Assembly: GCF_014705655.1 (NCBI RefSeq)
Contig: NZ_JACXIY010000008.1
Span: forward strand, 62,001-126,000
Direction of reading: 5' to 3'
DNA length: 64,000 nucleotides
Source of the DNA: Paenibacillus arenilitoris
Lineage (GTDB): Bacteria; Bacillota; Bacilli; Paenibacillales; Paenibacillaceae
Shown here: positions 6,362 to 15,146 of the stretch, one piece after another
Layout of the letters: every line of letters begins with the position of its first letter
Position numbering within the stretch: the first letter of the stretch is position 1
Notes under the pieces: generated by a model
The model's database searches: none
The model's input: only the letters and a program-made list of their open reading frames with translations
What the model was told of the DNA's origin: nothing
Translations under genes and position numbers: made by a program

Positions 6362-8737
6362 ATGAATAAAGAAACCATAGATGCCAATACCGCTTACCGG
6401 CTGGCGGAGGAGAAGGCCGAACGTTATTTTGCGTCGCTATACGGGCAAGTCAGAGGAAAATCGTACGAACACGACCTGGCCGAAGACATCGGGCATTGGA
6501 AAAAGAGCCGGACCGGCCGGCGCTCGTGGCTGTCCTTCTTGTCGCGAAGCCGGGTCAGCGCCGGCGTCAAGGATTATCAGCGCTACAGCAAGCGGCTGAA
6601 GCATGCCGAGCAGCTGGATGACTACTTGGATCGCAGCATTTCCTATATTTACATGAGAGACCTGGGCAAGGACATGGATTCGCCCGATACGCAGGCTAGA
6701 ATTCGCCGCTTAACCGAAAGCGTCAAGCAGCGCCTCCTCCATTTGGACGAGGCGAAGCGGGGAGAACCGCCCGAGTTCGCAAGCATGGTCGAGCTGTACC
6801 GGTGGGCCCGGAAGGAAGGCGTCGAGACGGGGGCGATCTGGGCGGTCGACAAGCTGAGGCAGGTTGCGGACCATATTCCGGAAGGGATGAACGCCGAGCA
6901 TGCCCAGCGCAAGCTGATCAAAATCATCGTAGGCGTCGTGCTGCACGCGGTCGAGGAGCTGGAAGGCGAACAATCGCCCGCGATACGCGCCGGCCGGCTG
7001 GATGAAGCGATCCGGCTCGGTTACGCCTACGGCCTGACCTATCCGTTCATCGATGATCTGCTCGACTCGCAGGTATTGACCGCGGAAGAGAAGGCGCAAT
7101 ATTCGAACGTTATCCGAAGCGCGCTTGTAACGGGCTTCGTGCCGGAAGCGGCGGAATGGCCCGGCGCGAACGGGACGCTCATGTCCTACGTGCACAAGGA
7201 GCTGCGGGAAGCGTTCGAGACGATCGAGCGCCATTTGCGGCCGGAGACGCGGCGCCGGTTCTTCGAGCAGGCTTACGTTTTTTTCCACGCGCAGGAATTG
7301 GATCGGGCCAAGACGCTGTCCCATGCGGCGTATACGAACGAGGAGCTGTACGTCCCGATTATTTTGAAATCCGCGTCGTCCCGCCTGATCGCCCGTTCCG
7401 TCATTGACGCGCCCGCGGACGATGGCTTTGAAGACCGCACCTTCTACTACGGCATCTACAATCAGCTGGCCGACGATTTCGCGGATATGTCCGACGATCT
7501 GAAGGACGGGGCGGTCACGCCATACACGTATTATTTGACTTACCGCGAGAGGCGTCCGGACTTGATCAATCCTTTCGAGCTGTATTGGGCCGTCATCCAT
7601 CATCTGATCCGCCATGTGTATCCTTCCGACGCCAAAACCCGCGACGTTATATTGAACCGGGCCATCAACGGCCTGAAGCGCTGCAAAGCGCGGCTCGGCC
7701 ACGAGGAGTATGGCCGCGTCATGAGCATTTTCGCTCCGGGCGGCTTCCACCGGCAGATCAAACGCATTGCGCGAAAAGCGGAAGACGTTGATTTTTTTGA
7801 CAAAATCATTCGAGACCAGCTGGCCGCCAGCTTGAAGGAGGACCGGCAGGCGAAGGAACGTTTCGCCGAGACCGTCAGGACGGCTCGCGATCAGATCGAC
7901 GGCATGCTGCGAATCGAGAAGCCGGACGGCATATTGCCGATGAAGGAGACGCTGATCGAAGCGGCCAATTACAGTCTCGTCGGCAACGGGAAGCGGCTGC
8001 GCCCCATCCTGGCGTGGGTCATGGGCGTCGAAGAGTACGGACTGGAGACGTCCGCGATCGCGCCGCTGCTGCGGTCGCTGGAATATATGCATACCGCATC
8101 GCTCATCTTCGACGATTTGCCGTCCCAGGATAACGCGTCCACGCGCAGGGGACGTTCGACGCTGCACCATGTGCACGACAGCGCCACGGCGGAGTTGACG
8201 GGGCTATTCCTCATCCAGGAGGCGATTCACGAGCAGGCGTCGCTTGGCCAGTTCAACCCTGCCACGGTGCTCGAGCTGATGCGGTATTCGGCCCGAACGG
8301 CGGAGGAGCTGTGCATGGGGCAAGGAATGGACTTGGACGCCAAAGGAAAAACGCTGACGCGGGAGCAGTTGAAGTCGATCTGCTTCTACAAAACCGGTAA
8401 GGCGTTCGAAGCCGCGCTGATCATGCCCGCCATACTCGCCAAGGCCGGCGAGGGCGAAATCGCGCAGCTGAAAGCCTACGCGTATCATGCGGGGATTGCT
8501 TTTCAAATCAAGGACGATTTGCTGGACGCGGAAGGCGACGAGACTCTGATCGGAAAGCCTGTCGGCCAGGACGCCGAGAATGGCACGTCGACGTTCGTGA
8601 CGGTACTTGGGATCGAAGGCGCGAAGATGGAGATATGGGGGCACTATTGCGACGCGATGGAGGCGTGGAAGGAGATGCCGCGGCGTCCCGCGTTTTTGAA
8701 GCACTTATTGGAGTATATGATTCACAGGGACCGGTGA
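6362..8737 (+). CDS. polyprenyl synthetase with an extra N-terminal class I isoprenoid-synthase-like half
   Basis: 791 residues; ordinary polyprenyl synthetases have about 300. The C-terminal third is clear: GKRLRP at 543-548, first Asp-rich motif DDLPSQD at 584-590 and second motif KDDLLD at 717-722. The first 500 residues are helical and carry DDLLD at 231-235 and DDFADMSDD at 371-379. That spacing (140) is like the spacing of the two metal motifs in the C-terminal domain (134). This suggests two class I active sites in one chain: one making a prenyl diphosphate and one perhaps using it. The N-terminal assignment is inference. No terpene or carotenoid genes flank it. Confidence 0.8.
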   Translation: MNKETIDANTAYRLAEEKAERYFASLYGQVRGKSYEHDLAEDIGHWKKSRTGRRSWLSFLSRSRVSAGVKDYQRYSKRLKHAEQLDDYLDRSISYIYMRDLGKDMDSPDTQARIRRLTESVKQRLLHLDEAKRGEPPEFASMVELYRWARKEGVETGAIWAVDKLRQVADHIPEGMNAEHAQRKLIKIIVGVVLHAVEELEGEQSPAIRAGRLDEAIRLGYAYGLTYPFIDDLLDSQVLTAEEKAQYSNVIRSALVTGFVPEAAEWPGANGTLMSYVHKELREAFETIERHLRPETRRRFFEQAYVFFHAQELDRAKTLSHAAYTNEELYVPIILKSASSRLIARSVIDAPADDGFEDRTFYYGIYNQLADDFADMSDDLKDGAVTPYTYYLTYRERRPDLINPFELYWAVIHHLIRHVYPSDAKTRDVILNRAINGLKRCKARLGHEEYGRVMSIFAPGGFHRQIKRIARKAEDVDFFDKIIRDQLAASLKEDRQAKERFAETVRTARDQIDGMLRIEKPDGILPMKETLIEAANYSLVGNGKRLRPILAWVMGVEEYGLETSAIAPLLRSLEYMHTASLIFDDLPSQDNASTRRGRSTLHHVHDSATAELTGLFLIQEAIHEQASLGQFNPATVLELMRYSARTAEELCMGQGMDLDAKGKTLTREQLKSICFYKTGKAFEAALIMPAILAKAGEGEIAQLKAYAYHAGIAFQIKDDLLDAEGDETLIGKPVGQDAENGTSTFVTVLGIEGAKMEIWGHYCDAMEAWKEMPRRPAFLKHLLEYMIHRDR

Positions 8738-8739
8738 GC

Positions 8740-9008
8740 GCGGTCGGCTGTTATCGGACGGGGCCGGTTGCAGGCGGTCGCGACCGGACCTAGCCGGCAG
8801 TGGCCGAATGCGACCGGTGGTAGTTGGTCGTGACCAGGCGCAGCCGGCCGTAGCCGGCTGCGCCCCTTCGGCTGCCCCCCATTGGCTGGGCTCCTCTGGC
8901 GGGGCTCCTCCGGCTGCGCCCCTCCGGCTGCGCCCCTCCGACTGCGCCCCCTCTGGCTGCGCCCCCCCGGCTGCCCCCCATTGGCTGGGCTCCTCTGGCT
9001 GGGCTGCA
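8740..9008. repeat. GC-rich direct-repeat block
   Basis: A 32-base unit starting CGGCTGCCCCCCATTGG occurs at 8869-8900 and again, identical, at 8968-8999. Between them are four or five copies of a 14-15 base unit (CGGCTGCGCCCCTC and variants). No credible gene or ribosome-binding site is present on either strand. Confidence 0.85.
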
Positions 9009-9142
9009 CAATGAGGTTTGTCTCATAATTAGTGAGGCAAACCTCATTGTTTGTCCGTGTATCGGAGCGTGATAGGCGCAATAGTGAGGCTAGCTTCACT
9101 CGCCGTGAAGCTGGCCTCATGGGGAATGAGGTTAGCCTCACT
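9008..9142. repeat. nested inverted repeats built on TGAGG/CCTCA
   Basis: Arms of 18 bases at 9008-9025 and 9033-9050 match with one mismatch (core CAATGAGGTTTG/CAAACCTCATTG). A second group follows: GTGAGGCTAGCTTCAC (9084-9099), GTGAAGCTGGCCTCAT (9105-9120) and ATGAGGTTAGCCTCACT (9126-9142), each able to pair with its neighbours. Long stems could form in DNA or RNA. Confidence 0.85.
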
Positions 9143-9229
9143 AAAACGCGATTGGCTCACGAATCAAGCCTGGTTAATGAGTTTTGGCTCATTAATTAGT
9201 GAGGCTGCCTCATAAACTGCCGTAACTCC

Positions 9230-9434
9230 TAATCCAACTCACCGCATAATCCAACCTCACCGCATAATCCAACTCACCTCATAAACCAACCTCACCTCAT
9301 AAACCAACCTCACCTCATAAACCAACTTACCTCATAAACCAACTTACCTCATAAACCAACTTACCTCATAAACCAACTTACCTCATAATCCAACTCACCT
9401 CATAAACCAACTTACCTCATAAACCAACCCTACC
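9230..9434. repeat. 17-18 bp tandem repeat array, about 12 copies
   Basis: The unit CTCATAAACCAACTTAC alternates with 18-base variants (CTCATAAACCAACCTCAC) and CGCATAATCC versions at the 5' end. Units are contiguous with no spacers, so this is a minisatellite and not a CRISPR array. It contains no open reading frame of note. Confidence 0.9.
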
Positions 9435-9593
9435 TGATGAAGGCCTCTCTGGCAGGACGGCGCAATGAGGCTGGCCAGTTACAGTCGGCTGACCTCGTTC
9501 CGGGACGCCGGCCTGCCCGTCTGCCAGTATGTCGGCCGGGACGTGGTGACATCGTCATGCTCGCCTTCCCGCAGGCACACTATTTCGGTTGAA

Positions 9594-9633
9594 AAAATAG
9601 CGGCACGGGAGCATCTTCCCGTGCCGCTATTTT
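9594..9633 (-). terminator. terminator of the capA-type gene
   Basis: Perfect 17-base arms AAAATAGCGGCACGGGA / TCCCGTGCCGCTATTTT around a six-base loop. On the minus strand it ends in a run of T and lies 65 bases past the CapA stop codon. It is symmetrical enough to work in both directions. Confidence 0.9.
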
Positions 9634-9698
9634 CAGGTTGGGGCGGGTGCTATTACCGGCGGCGGCATTGCCGTCAGCGATAAGGCCTTTTGTTCGCA

Positions 9699-10748
9699 TC
9701 ACAGGCGGCTTCTACTCTTGGCCGCCAAGAGCGGCCTCGTGCGGTTCCAGATTCGGCGCATCAGCAGGCGGTCGGCTGCGGATTGGCCCGGCTGCGGCTT
9801 CGCCAGCGTTTGGCGGATCGGCAAAATCCGGTATTTGATGCCGCCGGCCGTCTTGAGCCGCGTGGACCAGGTTTGGACGTAGCCGGCTTCCGTCACCTTC
9901 ACCTTGCCGTCCGCTTCCTTCCTGACGGTTAATTGGACGATGACGCCGCAGTTGGTAGCCGGATTGCGGTAGAGGCGGGTCGAGATGAAATTGCCGAGCG
10001 AATAGATGGCGAAGCGGCCTTCCTTGGTCACGAATGCCGGCTGGATGACATGGGGATGGTTGCCGAGAATAATGTGCGCGCCGCTCGCGAGCAGCAGGTT
10101 CACCAGCCGCCGCGACTGTTTGAGCGGGGTATGCTTGCATTCCCTTCCGATATGGAGGCATGCGACGACGACGTCGACCTCGCGGGCCAGCCTGCGGACG
10201 TGGTCGGCGGTTTTCTTATAGGTGGCGGGGGTGACTTCGTCGACCATCCACGGAGAGCCGGCGGGCAGCGGAATTTTGTTGGTGCCCTTCGAGTAGCTGA
10301 CGATGCCGACCTTGACGCCTTTGACGTCGACGATCAGCTGGTTGCCGCTCCCCGGATCGGAAGCGTAGGTGCCGACATGCTTAAGGCCGTTGTCGTCCAG
10401 CACCTTCAGCGTGCGGGTCAGCCCGCTCGCGCCGCGGTCCATGGCGTGGTTGTTGGCCGTCGTCAGGACGTGAAATCCCGTTTTTTTCAAAGCGGGGGCG
10501 AGTTCGTCCGGGCAGTTGAGCGTAAAAAAGCCCGTGCGCGGATTACGCCGCGTATAGTCGGCTTCCGGTCCCGCGAGCGGCGTCTCGAGATTGCCGATGA
10601 CGAGATCGGCTTGCTTGAGCAAGGGGGCGACGTGTTGAAATACCGGTTCGAAATCGTATTCGGCCTCGTTCGGCCGTTTGGCCGACGCGATGAGGGAGCC
10701 CATCATCAAGATGTCCCCCACCGCGGCGAGCTTGAATTCCGTCGTCAA
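9699..10748 (-). CDS. CapA family protein (metallophosphatase-like)
   Basis: 349 residues from the TTG at 10748, which follows AAAGGA on the minus strand. The frame is open to 10859, but that region overlaps the divergent promoter zone. The CapA/PgsA-type calcineurin-like fold is seen in LAAVGDILMMGS near the start, GNLETPLAG, TANNHAMDRG, an ILGNHPHVIQP motif and YSLGNFIS. Family members take part in poly-gamma-glutamate or capsule assembly. No signal peptide or N-terminal membrane anchor is visible with this start. Its divergent neighbour is a Mur-ligase-type enzyme. Confidence 0.85.
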   Translation of the reverse strand: MTTEFKLAAVGDILMMGSLIASAKRPNEAEYDFEPVFQHVAPLLKQADLVIGNLETPLAGPEADYTRRNPRTGFFTLNCPDELAPALKKTGFHVLTTANNHAMDRGASGLTRTLKVLDDNGLKHVGTYASDPGSGNQLIVDVKGVKVGIVSYSKGTNKIPLPAGSPWMVDEVTPATYKKTADHVRRLAREVDVVVACLHIGRECKHTPLKQSRRLVNLLLASGAHIILGNHPHVIQPAFVTKEGRFAIYSLGNFISTRLYRNPATNCGVIVQLTVRKEADGKVKVTEAGYVQTWSTRLKTAGGIKYRILPIRQTLAKPQPGQSAADRLLMRRIWNRTRPLLAAKSRSRL

Positions 10749-10929
10749 GGTAATCGTATCCTTTCCTGTTGCAACAGGCGATCCCGCCTTATGGTCATCG
10801 TATGACGCACGGCCGCGCCGGGTGTTCGAAAAGTTGGCTGCTGTAGGCAATCCGCTCAATCCTTCTTTGCCCGTCCGGCATAATATACGGTGCGGATTTT
10901 ATCGAAGATTGCAGCGGGAGGGCATCGTA

Positions 10930-12039
10930 TTGGATCAAGCAGCCAAACGTCACGGGCCGGTCATCGCGGTAACCGGAAGCGCCGGCAAGACGACGACCAA
11001 GGAAATGATCGCCGCCGTGCTGGGGAGACGGTGGAAGGTGTTCAAGTCGCCCCATAACCAGAACGGGCCGAACTTTACAAGAAAATATGTTCGCCAGCTC
11101 CGTACTTACCACAGAGCGGTCGTCGTCGAGTACGGGATGCAGTTCTACGGCGTCATCAGAAGGCATTGCCTTTACTTGCAGCCGGCCATTGGGGTCATCA
11201 CGAACGTAGGACGGGCGCATGTAGGGAATTTCGGCGGGCGCGTGGAAGGGGTGGCCAAAGCGAAGTCGGAGCTGATCCGCTACATGAAGCCGACCGGCAC
11301 GCTTCTGCTGAATGCGGACGATCCCCATTCACGTCTGCTCCGCACGAAGGGATTCAAAGGCCGCATCATTCGCGTGGGCATACGGAACAAAGCGGATTAT
11401 CAAGCTTTCGGGGTCAGATTCGGCGCGAACGGCATGCGCTTCAAGGTGAAGCTGGACGGGAAGTTACATCCGTTCTCGATACCCGCGTACGGGGAACATA
11501 ATGTGTGCAACGCCCTATTCGCCATCGCGATCGCCCATGGCATGGGATTTACGCCGCGGCAAATGCAGGACGGCCTCCGTTCGTACGCCAGGCCGAACAG
11601 ACGGCTTCGCGTTGCTCGCCTGAGCGGAGGCGTTACCGTCATCGACGATACGTTCAGCTCCAACCCCGATGCGGTCAAAGCCGCGCTCGACGTGCTGGCG
11701 CGCCTCGGGTCAGGCGGCAAAATAGCGGTGCTCGGAACGATGCTCGAGCTCGGCAAGCATTCGTCGAAGGGGCATCTGGAGGCAGGGAAATACGCCGCCG
11801 GGAAATCGGTCAGACTGCTGTACACGCTCGGCGGGCCGGCGAAGCAGATTGCCGCGGGAGCTAGAAACGCCGGGCTTGCCGCAAGCCGGATCAAAAGCTT
11901 TGCCGACAAAAGTCAGCTGGGGAGGGCGCTGCTCCGGACGGTAAAGCCGGGCGACACGGTGCTGGTCAAAGGGTCCCACGGGCTCGGGATGGGCTCGATC
12001 GTCGCTTATTTGAAACGGAACGCGAAAGCGCGAAAGTGA
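10930..12039 (+). CDS. Mur ligase family protein (MurF/CapB-like)
   Basis: ATP-dependent amide ligase fold: P-loop TGSAGKTTTKEM near the start, 'GVITNVGRAHVGNF' in the central domain, AYGEHNVCNALFAIA, and the C-terminal 'RRLRVARLSGGVTVIDDTFSSNPDAVKAAL' region with VLVKGSHGLGM at the end. From the TTG at 10930 (GGGAGG at 10915-10920) it has 369 residues, shorter than MurF because the N-terminal UDP-binding domain is missing. An upstream TTG at 10867 would add 21 residues that look coding but has no ribosome-binding site. The divergent CapA gene suggests a poly-amino-acid or peptide ligase role. Confidence 0.8.
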   Translation: MDQAAKRHGPVIAVTGSAGKTTTKEMIAAVLGRRWKVFKSPHNQNGPNFTRKYVRQLRTYHRAVVVEYGMQFYGVIRRHCLYLQPAIGVITNVGRAHVGNFGGRVEGVAKAKSELIRYMKPTGTLLLNADDPHSRLLRTKGFKGRIIRVGIRNKADYQAFGVRFGANGMRFKVKLDGKLHPFSIPAYGEHNVCNALFAIAIAHGMGFTPRQMQDGLRSYARPNRRLRVARLSGGVTVIDDTFSSNPDAVKAALDVLARLGSGGKIAVLGTMLELGKHSSKGHLEAGKYAAGKSVRLLYTLGGPAKQIAAGARNAGLAASRIKSFADKSQLGRALLRTVKPGDTVLVKGSHGLGMGSIVAYLKRNAKARK

Positions 12040-12171
12040 CCATTCGCAACGGATCTCGACAGCGCGATTACGAAGATTGAATGGCGATCGCGCGGTCAAA
12101 GGACCCGGGCATGCCCTGTAATCCCCACGGCAAGCGAACAATATCGTACCGGCATATCCCGGTTGACCCCG

Positions 12172-12217
12172 AAGGGGCGTCCCTCAAGCAGTATGCTGCT
12201 TTAAGGGAGCGCCCCTT
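12172..12217. repeat. long hairpin at the 3' end of the acetyltransferase gene
   Basis: AAGGGGCG...CAAGCAG pairs with CTGCTT...CGCCCCTT. It includes the stop codon of the minus-strand gene and has no T-run on either strand, so it is a stable hairpin but a poor intrinsic terminator. Confidence 0.55.
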
Positions 12218-13079
12218 CCGTTTTGGACCGCTTCCACACCTCGTGGGCGCGCGATATTCTCTTCCACAGTTCTTCGCGCTCCATGGCGTCGTAGCGCACG
12301 AGACGCTCGCCGAACAGATCCCCGAGCGCCTCGAGCCACCGCGACTTCGTCGTCAGCTCCGTCTTCGTCTTGCCGCGGCGGTCGAGCTTGCTCCATACGC
12401 AGCCCCGTATTTCGTTGCTCTCATCCGCCTGCCGGTTCCGGACCAGGAACAGGTCGACCCAGGGCGATTCCGGCGATTGGCTATAGAAGGCGTGCTTAGA
12501 CCGGAACTCCTCCAAATCGGGCAAAACCTCGGGGTCGAAGTCGACGCCGGCGAACGAAGCCCGCGGGTCGTGCTCCAGCCGCCAGCCGCCGGCCGCAACG
12601 CCGGACGGGACGAGCTGATAGGCCAGCGCCCCCTGCTCGTAGGCGCCGAAGCGGAGCGGAAGCGGCTCGAAGGGCAGGTCGCCGAGTCCGACGTCCGCGA
12701 TCCATCTGTCTTCCGGGGCACCGGGGCCTTCCGCCAGATCGACCGTCAAGCCGAGATGGAAGGAGTTGATCCGCGGCTCCTCGCCAAGCGGCTGCACGCC
12801 TGCCCGGTGCAGAGAAACGTTGTAACCGAGCGAGCGGAGCAGCAGGCTGAACGCGCCGTTCAGGTGAAAGCAATAACCGCTTCGGCCCTCCGATAGGAGC
12901 CTTACCGACTCGCGGAAGCCGATCGGAGCGGGACGGCCCGCGTATATATCGATTGTCTGCCAGGACAGCGCGCTCACGTGTGCCTTATGCAGCTCGAACA
13001 AATACGCCTTCGTGGGAGCCTGGATGTCCGGTATGCCGATTCGGTCCAAATATGCTTGTATTTCCTCTTTGGTTAGCAT
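12201..13079 (-). CDS. arylamine N-acetyltransferase
   Basis: 292 residues, full length. The catalytic triad can be placed: Cys70 in GRSGYCFHLNGAF, His108 in NSFHLGL and Asp129 in WIADVGLGD. The enzyme transfers acetyl groups from acetyl-CoA to arylamines and hydrazines. The ATG at 13079 follows AAGGGGG on the minus strand. It ends near the Mur ligase gene (convergent) and starts just after the deleted EamA gene, which lies upstream on the same strand. Confidence 0.9.
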   Translation of the reverse strand: MLTKEEIQAYLDRIGIPDIQAPTKAYLFELHKAHVSALSWQTIDIYAGRPAPIGFRESVRLLSEGRSGYCFHLNGAFSLLLRSLGYNVSLHRAGVQPLGEEPRINSFHLGLTVDLAEGPGAPEDRWIADVGLGDLPFEPLPLRFGAYEQGALAYQLVPSGVAAGGWRLEHDPRASFAGVDFDPEVLPDLEEFRSKHAFYSQSPESPWVDLFLVRNRQADESNEIRGCVWSKLDRRGKTKTELTTKSRWLEALGDLFGERLVRYDAMEREELWKRISRAHEVWKRSKTEGALP

Positions 13080-13117
13080 TTCGTCTTATTTCCCCCTTTA
13101 TCGTCAAGCTGCTTCGT

Positions 13118-13544
13118 TCATCGTCTCGCAGCCGCGGAGGGCCGCGGCGCAATCTTGCCCGGGCTCCCCCGGTCGGCAAGGAAGACGCCGCCGAGGATGA
13201 AGGCCAGTCCGAGCAGCATCCGCATGGGAATGCTCTCGTCCAGCCGCGTTCAGCACCGACGCCATGCCGCTCGTCAGCCTCGTCTCGCTGAAGGCGATGA
13301 TCGCCCAAGGAATGGCCGTATGGATCGAAGCCATGACCGCCATCGGCAGCCACGGGATCGACCGGAGGCCGAACGGCTTGCGAAGGACGAGCATGATCAG
13401 CGTAATCGTCGCGAGCCCGAAGGCGGACCGGAGAAACGCGATCGACCAAGGGCCGAAGTCGTGCAGCAAAATTTTGATGAAGTAAAAGGAGCCGCCCCAG
13501 ATGAGGCTGAGCAGGACCAATGCCGCGAATAGCTGACGGGACAT
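13118..13544 (-). pseudogene. EamA/DMT transporter with a large internal deletion
   Basis: From the ATG at 13544 the protein begins as an EamA transporter (LFAALVLLSLIWGGSFYFIK, then a second segment and 'AIIAFSETRLTSGMASVLNA'). Directly after VLNA the coherent sequence continues in a different frame as 'LDESIPMRMLLGLAFILGGV', the last EamA helix, to a TGA at 13118. About half of the normal 300 residues, from helix 4 to helix 9, is gone and the frame is broken. The transporter is therefore probably inactive. It is divergent from the MocR regulator, the usual place for a MocR target. Confidence 0.85.
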
Positions 13545-13630
13545 AAAGTTTTCCTTCTTTCGCGAGGCCGCCGCGGGTGAAGCCGCAAAGGCGGGACCGC
13601 AGGATGATTGATGAAAGGCTACATCCATCC

Positions 13631-13661
13631 TATACTACAATTGACCCCTGAGAAATGGTCA
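13631..13661. promoter_or_regulatory. candidate operator/promoter between EamA remnant and mocR
   Basis: TGACC at 13642-13646 and GGTCA at 13657-13661 form an inverted repeat with a ten-base spacer, next to a TATACT at 13631. MocR proteins commonly bind such sites in the region shared with the divergent gene. Confidence 0.4.
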
Positions 13662-13685
13662 GTTTTCGAATAAAATTAAAGACAG

Positions 13686-15146
13686 ATGGGCGGTCCGGCC
13701 ATGTTCGACATCCTATTATCCGATCAATCCGATCATCCGCTTTATTTGCAGCTCTACAGGCAAATTCGCGGGCATATCCGAAGCGGCGTCATTGCGAACG
13801 ATACGCGCCTGCCCTCGGTCAGGACGCTTCAGCATCAATTGAACATCAGCAAAACGCCGATCGAGACGGCGTACCAGATGCTCGCCGCCGAAGGGTACGT
13901 CGTCAGCAAGCCCCGCTCGGGCCTCTACGCGGTTAATCCGAACGCGGGAAGGCCGCCGGCTCCCCGAAGGCCTCTTCCGGAACGCCGCCGCGAGGCGCCT
14001 CCGCCGCGGTCGGTCCGGACGCCGCCTCCATCGGACGGCTTCATCGATTTTAACCCTACCGCGGTGGATCGGGACGCTTTCCCGGTGCGCCTCTGGAAGA
14101 AGATGCTGGGCGAGGCGCTGGAGCAGTCGCCGGCCCGGCTTAGCCAGTACGGGGACGCGCAGGGAGAGATGAGTCTTCGCGCCGTGCTCGCCGACTATTT
14201 GTTGCAAGCCCGGGGCGTTGCGTGCGCGCCGGAGCAGCTCGTCATCGGCTCGGGCATCTCGTACAGCATCGGCCTGCTGACGAAGCTGCTCACCGATAAG
14301 CGCTGCGTGGCGGTGGAGGAGCCCGGCTTTGCGCCGGTGCGGGACCATTTCGCGGGCAGCGGGTTCCGGGTCGTTCCGATTCCCGTCCATGAAAGGGGAC
14401 TCTCGGTCGAGGGGCTGCTCGCAAGCGAGGCGGAGGTCGTCTATGTCACGCCGTCGCATCAATTTCCGACGGGAAGCGTCATGCCGTACGCGGAGCGGGA
14501 ATATTTGCTCAGGTGGGCGAACGAGCGCGGCGGCTACATCGTCGAGGACGATTACAACGGCGAATTCCGTTACATCGGCAAGCCGATTCCTTCCTTGCAA
14601 AGCCTCGACGAACAGGGGAGGGTCGCATACATTGGCACCTTCTCGAAGGCGTTCACGCCGGCCGTGCGGCTCAATTACATGGTGCTGCCCATTGGGCTGC
14701 TGGAGAAGCTGGGAACGATGCCGCATCTGCTCGTCGGCCCTTCGCGCGTCGAGCAGTGGGCGATGCAGGCTTTTATCGAGCAGGGGCATTGGTACCGCCA
14801 TATCCGGAAGATGCGCCACATGTACCGCAAAAAGCAGCAGAAGCTCATCGAGCTGTTGCAGGCGCATTTCGCCGGATGCGTGGAAATTACGGGGCACAGC
14901 GCCGGTCTCCATATCCAGGCGGCCGTCCGAACGGACCGCACCGCCGCGGAGCTGCTCGCGCTTGCCGCCGCGGCGGGGGTTCGGGTCTATGACATGGCGC
15001 AGTCCCCGATTAACGGGGGCGATCCCGGAGAGGTCCGGATTTATCTCGGATTTGCCGGACTTCGCGAGGGGGAGATGGAAGCGGGCGTCCGGCAGCTGAA
15101 GAAGGCGTGGTCGGGGAGATTGGACGAAGCCTTCAATAAACGGTGA
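13686..15146 (+). CDS. MocR-type regulator (GntR HTH fused to aminotransferase domain)
   Basis: 486 residues. Residues 15-85 form a GntR winged helix (LYRQIRGHIRSGVIANDTRLPSVRTL), then a Pro/Arg-rich linker, then a fold-type I aminotransferase domain from about residue 120 with the PLP Lys at position 321 (GTFSKAFTPAVRL) and an EDDYNGEFR motif. Regulators of this type, such as PdxR and GabR, sense PLP or amino-acid adducts. An in-frame ATG at 13701 (MFDILLSD) is an equally plausible start; neither has a strong ribosome-binding site. Its 3' end overlaps the convergent GNAT gene by 14 bases. Confidence 0.9.
   Translation: MGGPAMFDILLSDQSDHPLYLQLYRQIRGHIRSGVIANDTRLPSVRTLQHQLNISKTPIETAYQMLAAEGYVVSKPRSGLYAVNPNAGRPPAPRRPLPERRREAPPPRSVRTPPPSDGFIDFNPTAVDRDAFPVRLWKKMLGEALEQSPARLSQYGDAQGEMSLRAVLADYLLQARGVACAPEQLVIGSGISYSIGLLTKLLTDKRCVAVEEPGFAPVRDHFAGSGFRVVPIPVHERGLSVEGLLASEAEVVYVTPSHQFPTGSVMPYAEREYLLRWANERGGYIVEDDYNGEFRYIGKPIPSLQSLDEQGRVAYIGTFSKAFTPAVRLNYMVLPIGLLEKLGTMPHLLVGPSRVEQWAMQAFIEQGHWYRHIRKMRHMYRKKQQKLIELLQAHFAGCVEITGHSAGLHIQAAVRTDRTAAELLALAAAAGVRVYDMAQSPINGGDPGEVRIYLGFAGLREGEMEAGVRQLKKAWSGRLDEAFNKR

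Noticed and set aside
6710..8176. 488-residue minus-strand frame inside the polyprenyl synthetase gene
   Set aside because: Antisense to a gene with clear Asp-rich motifs; no ribosome-binding site and no recognisable domain.
9230..9434. Possible CRISPR array
   Set aside because: The 17-18 bp units are contiguous with no unique spacers and there are no cas genes in the window.
12172..12217. Terminator for the arylamine N-acetyltransferase gene
   Set aside because: Strong stem but no T-run on either strand, and it contains the stop codon; listed only as a hairpin.
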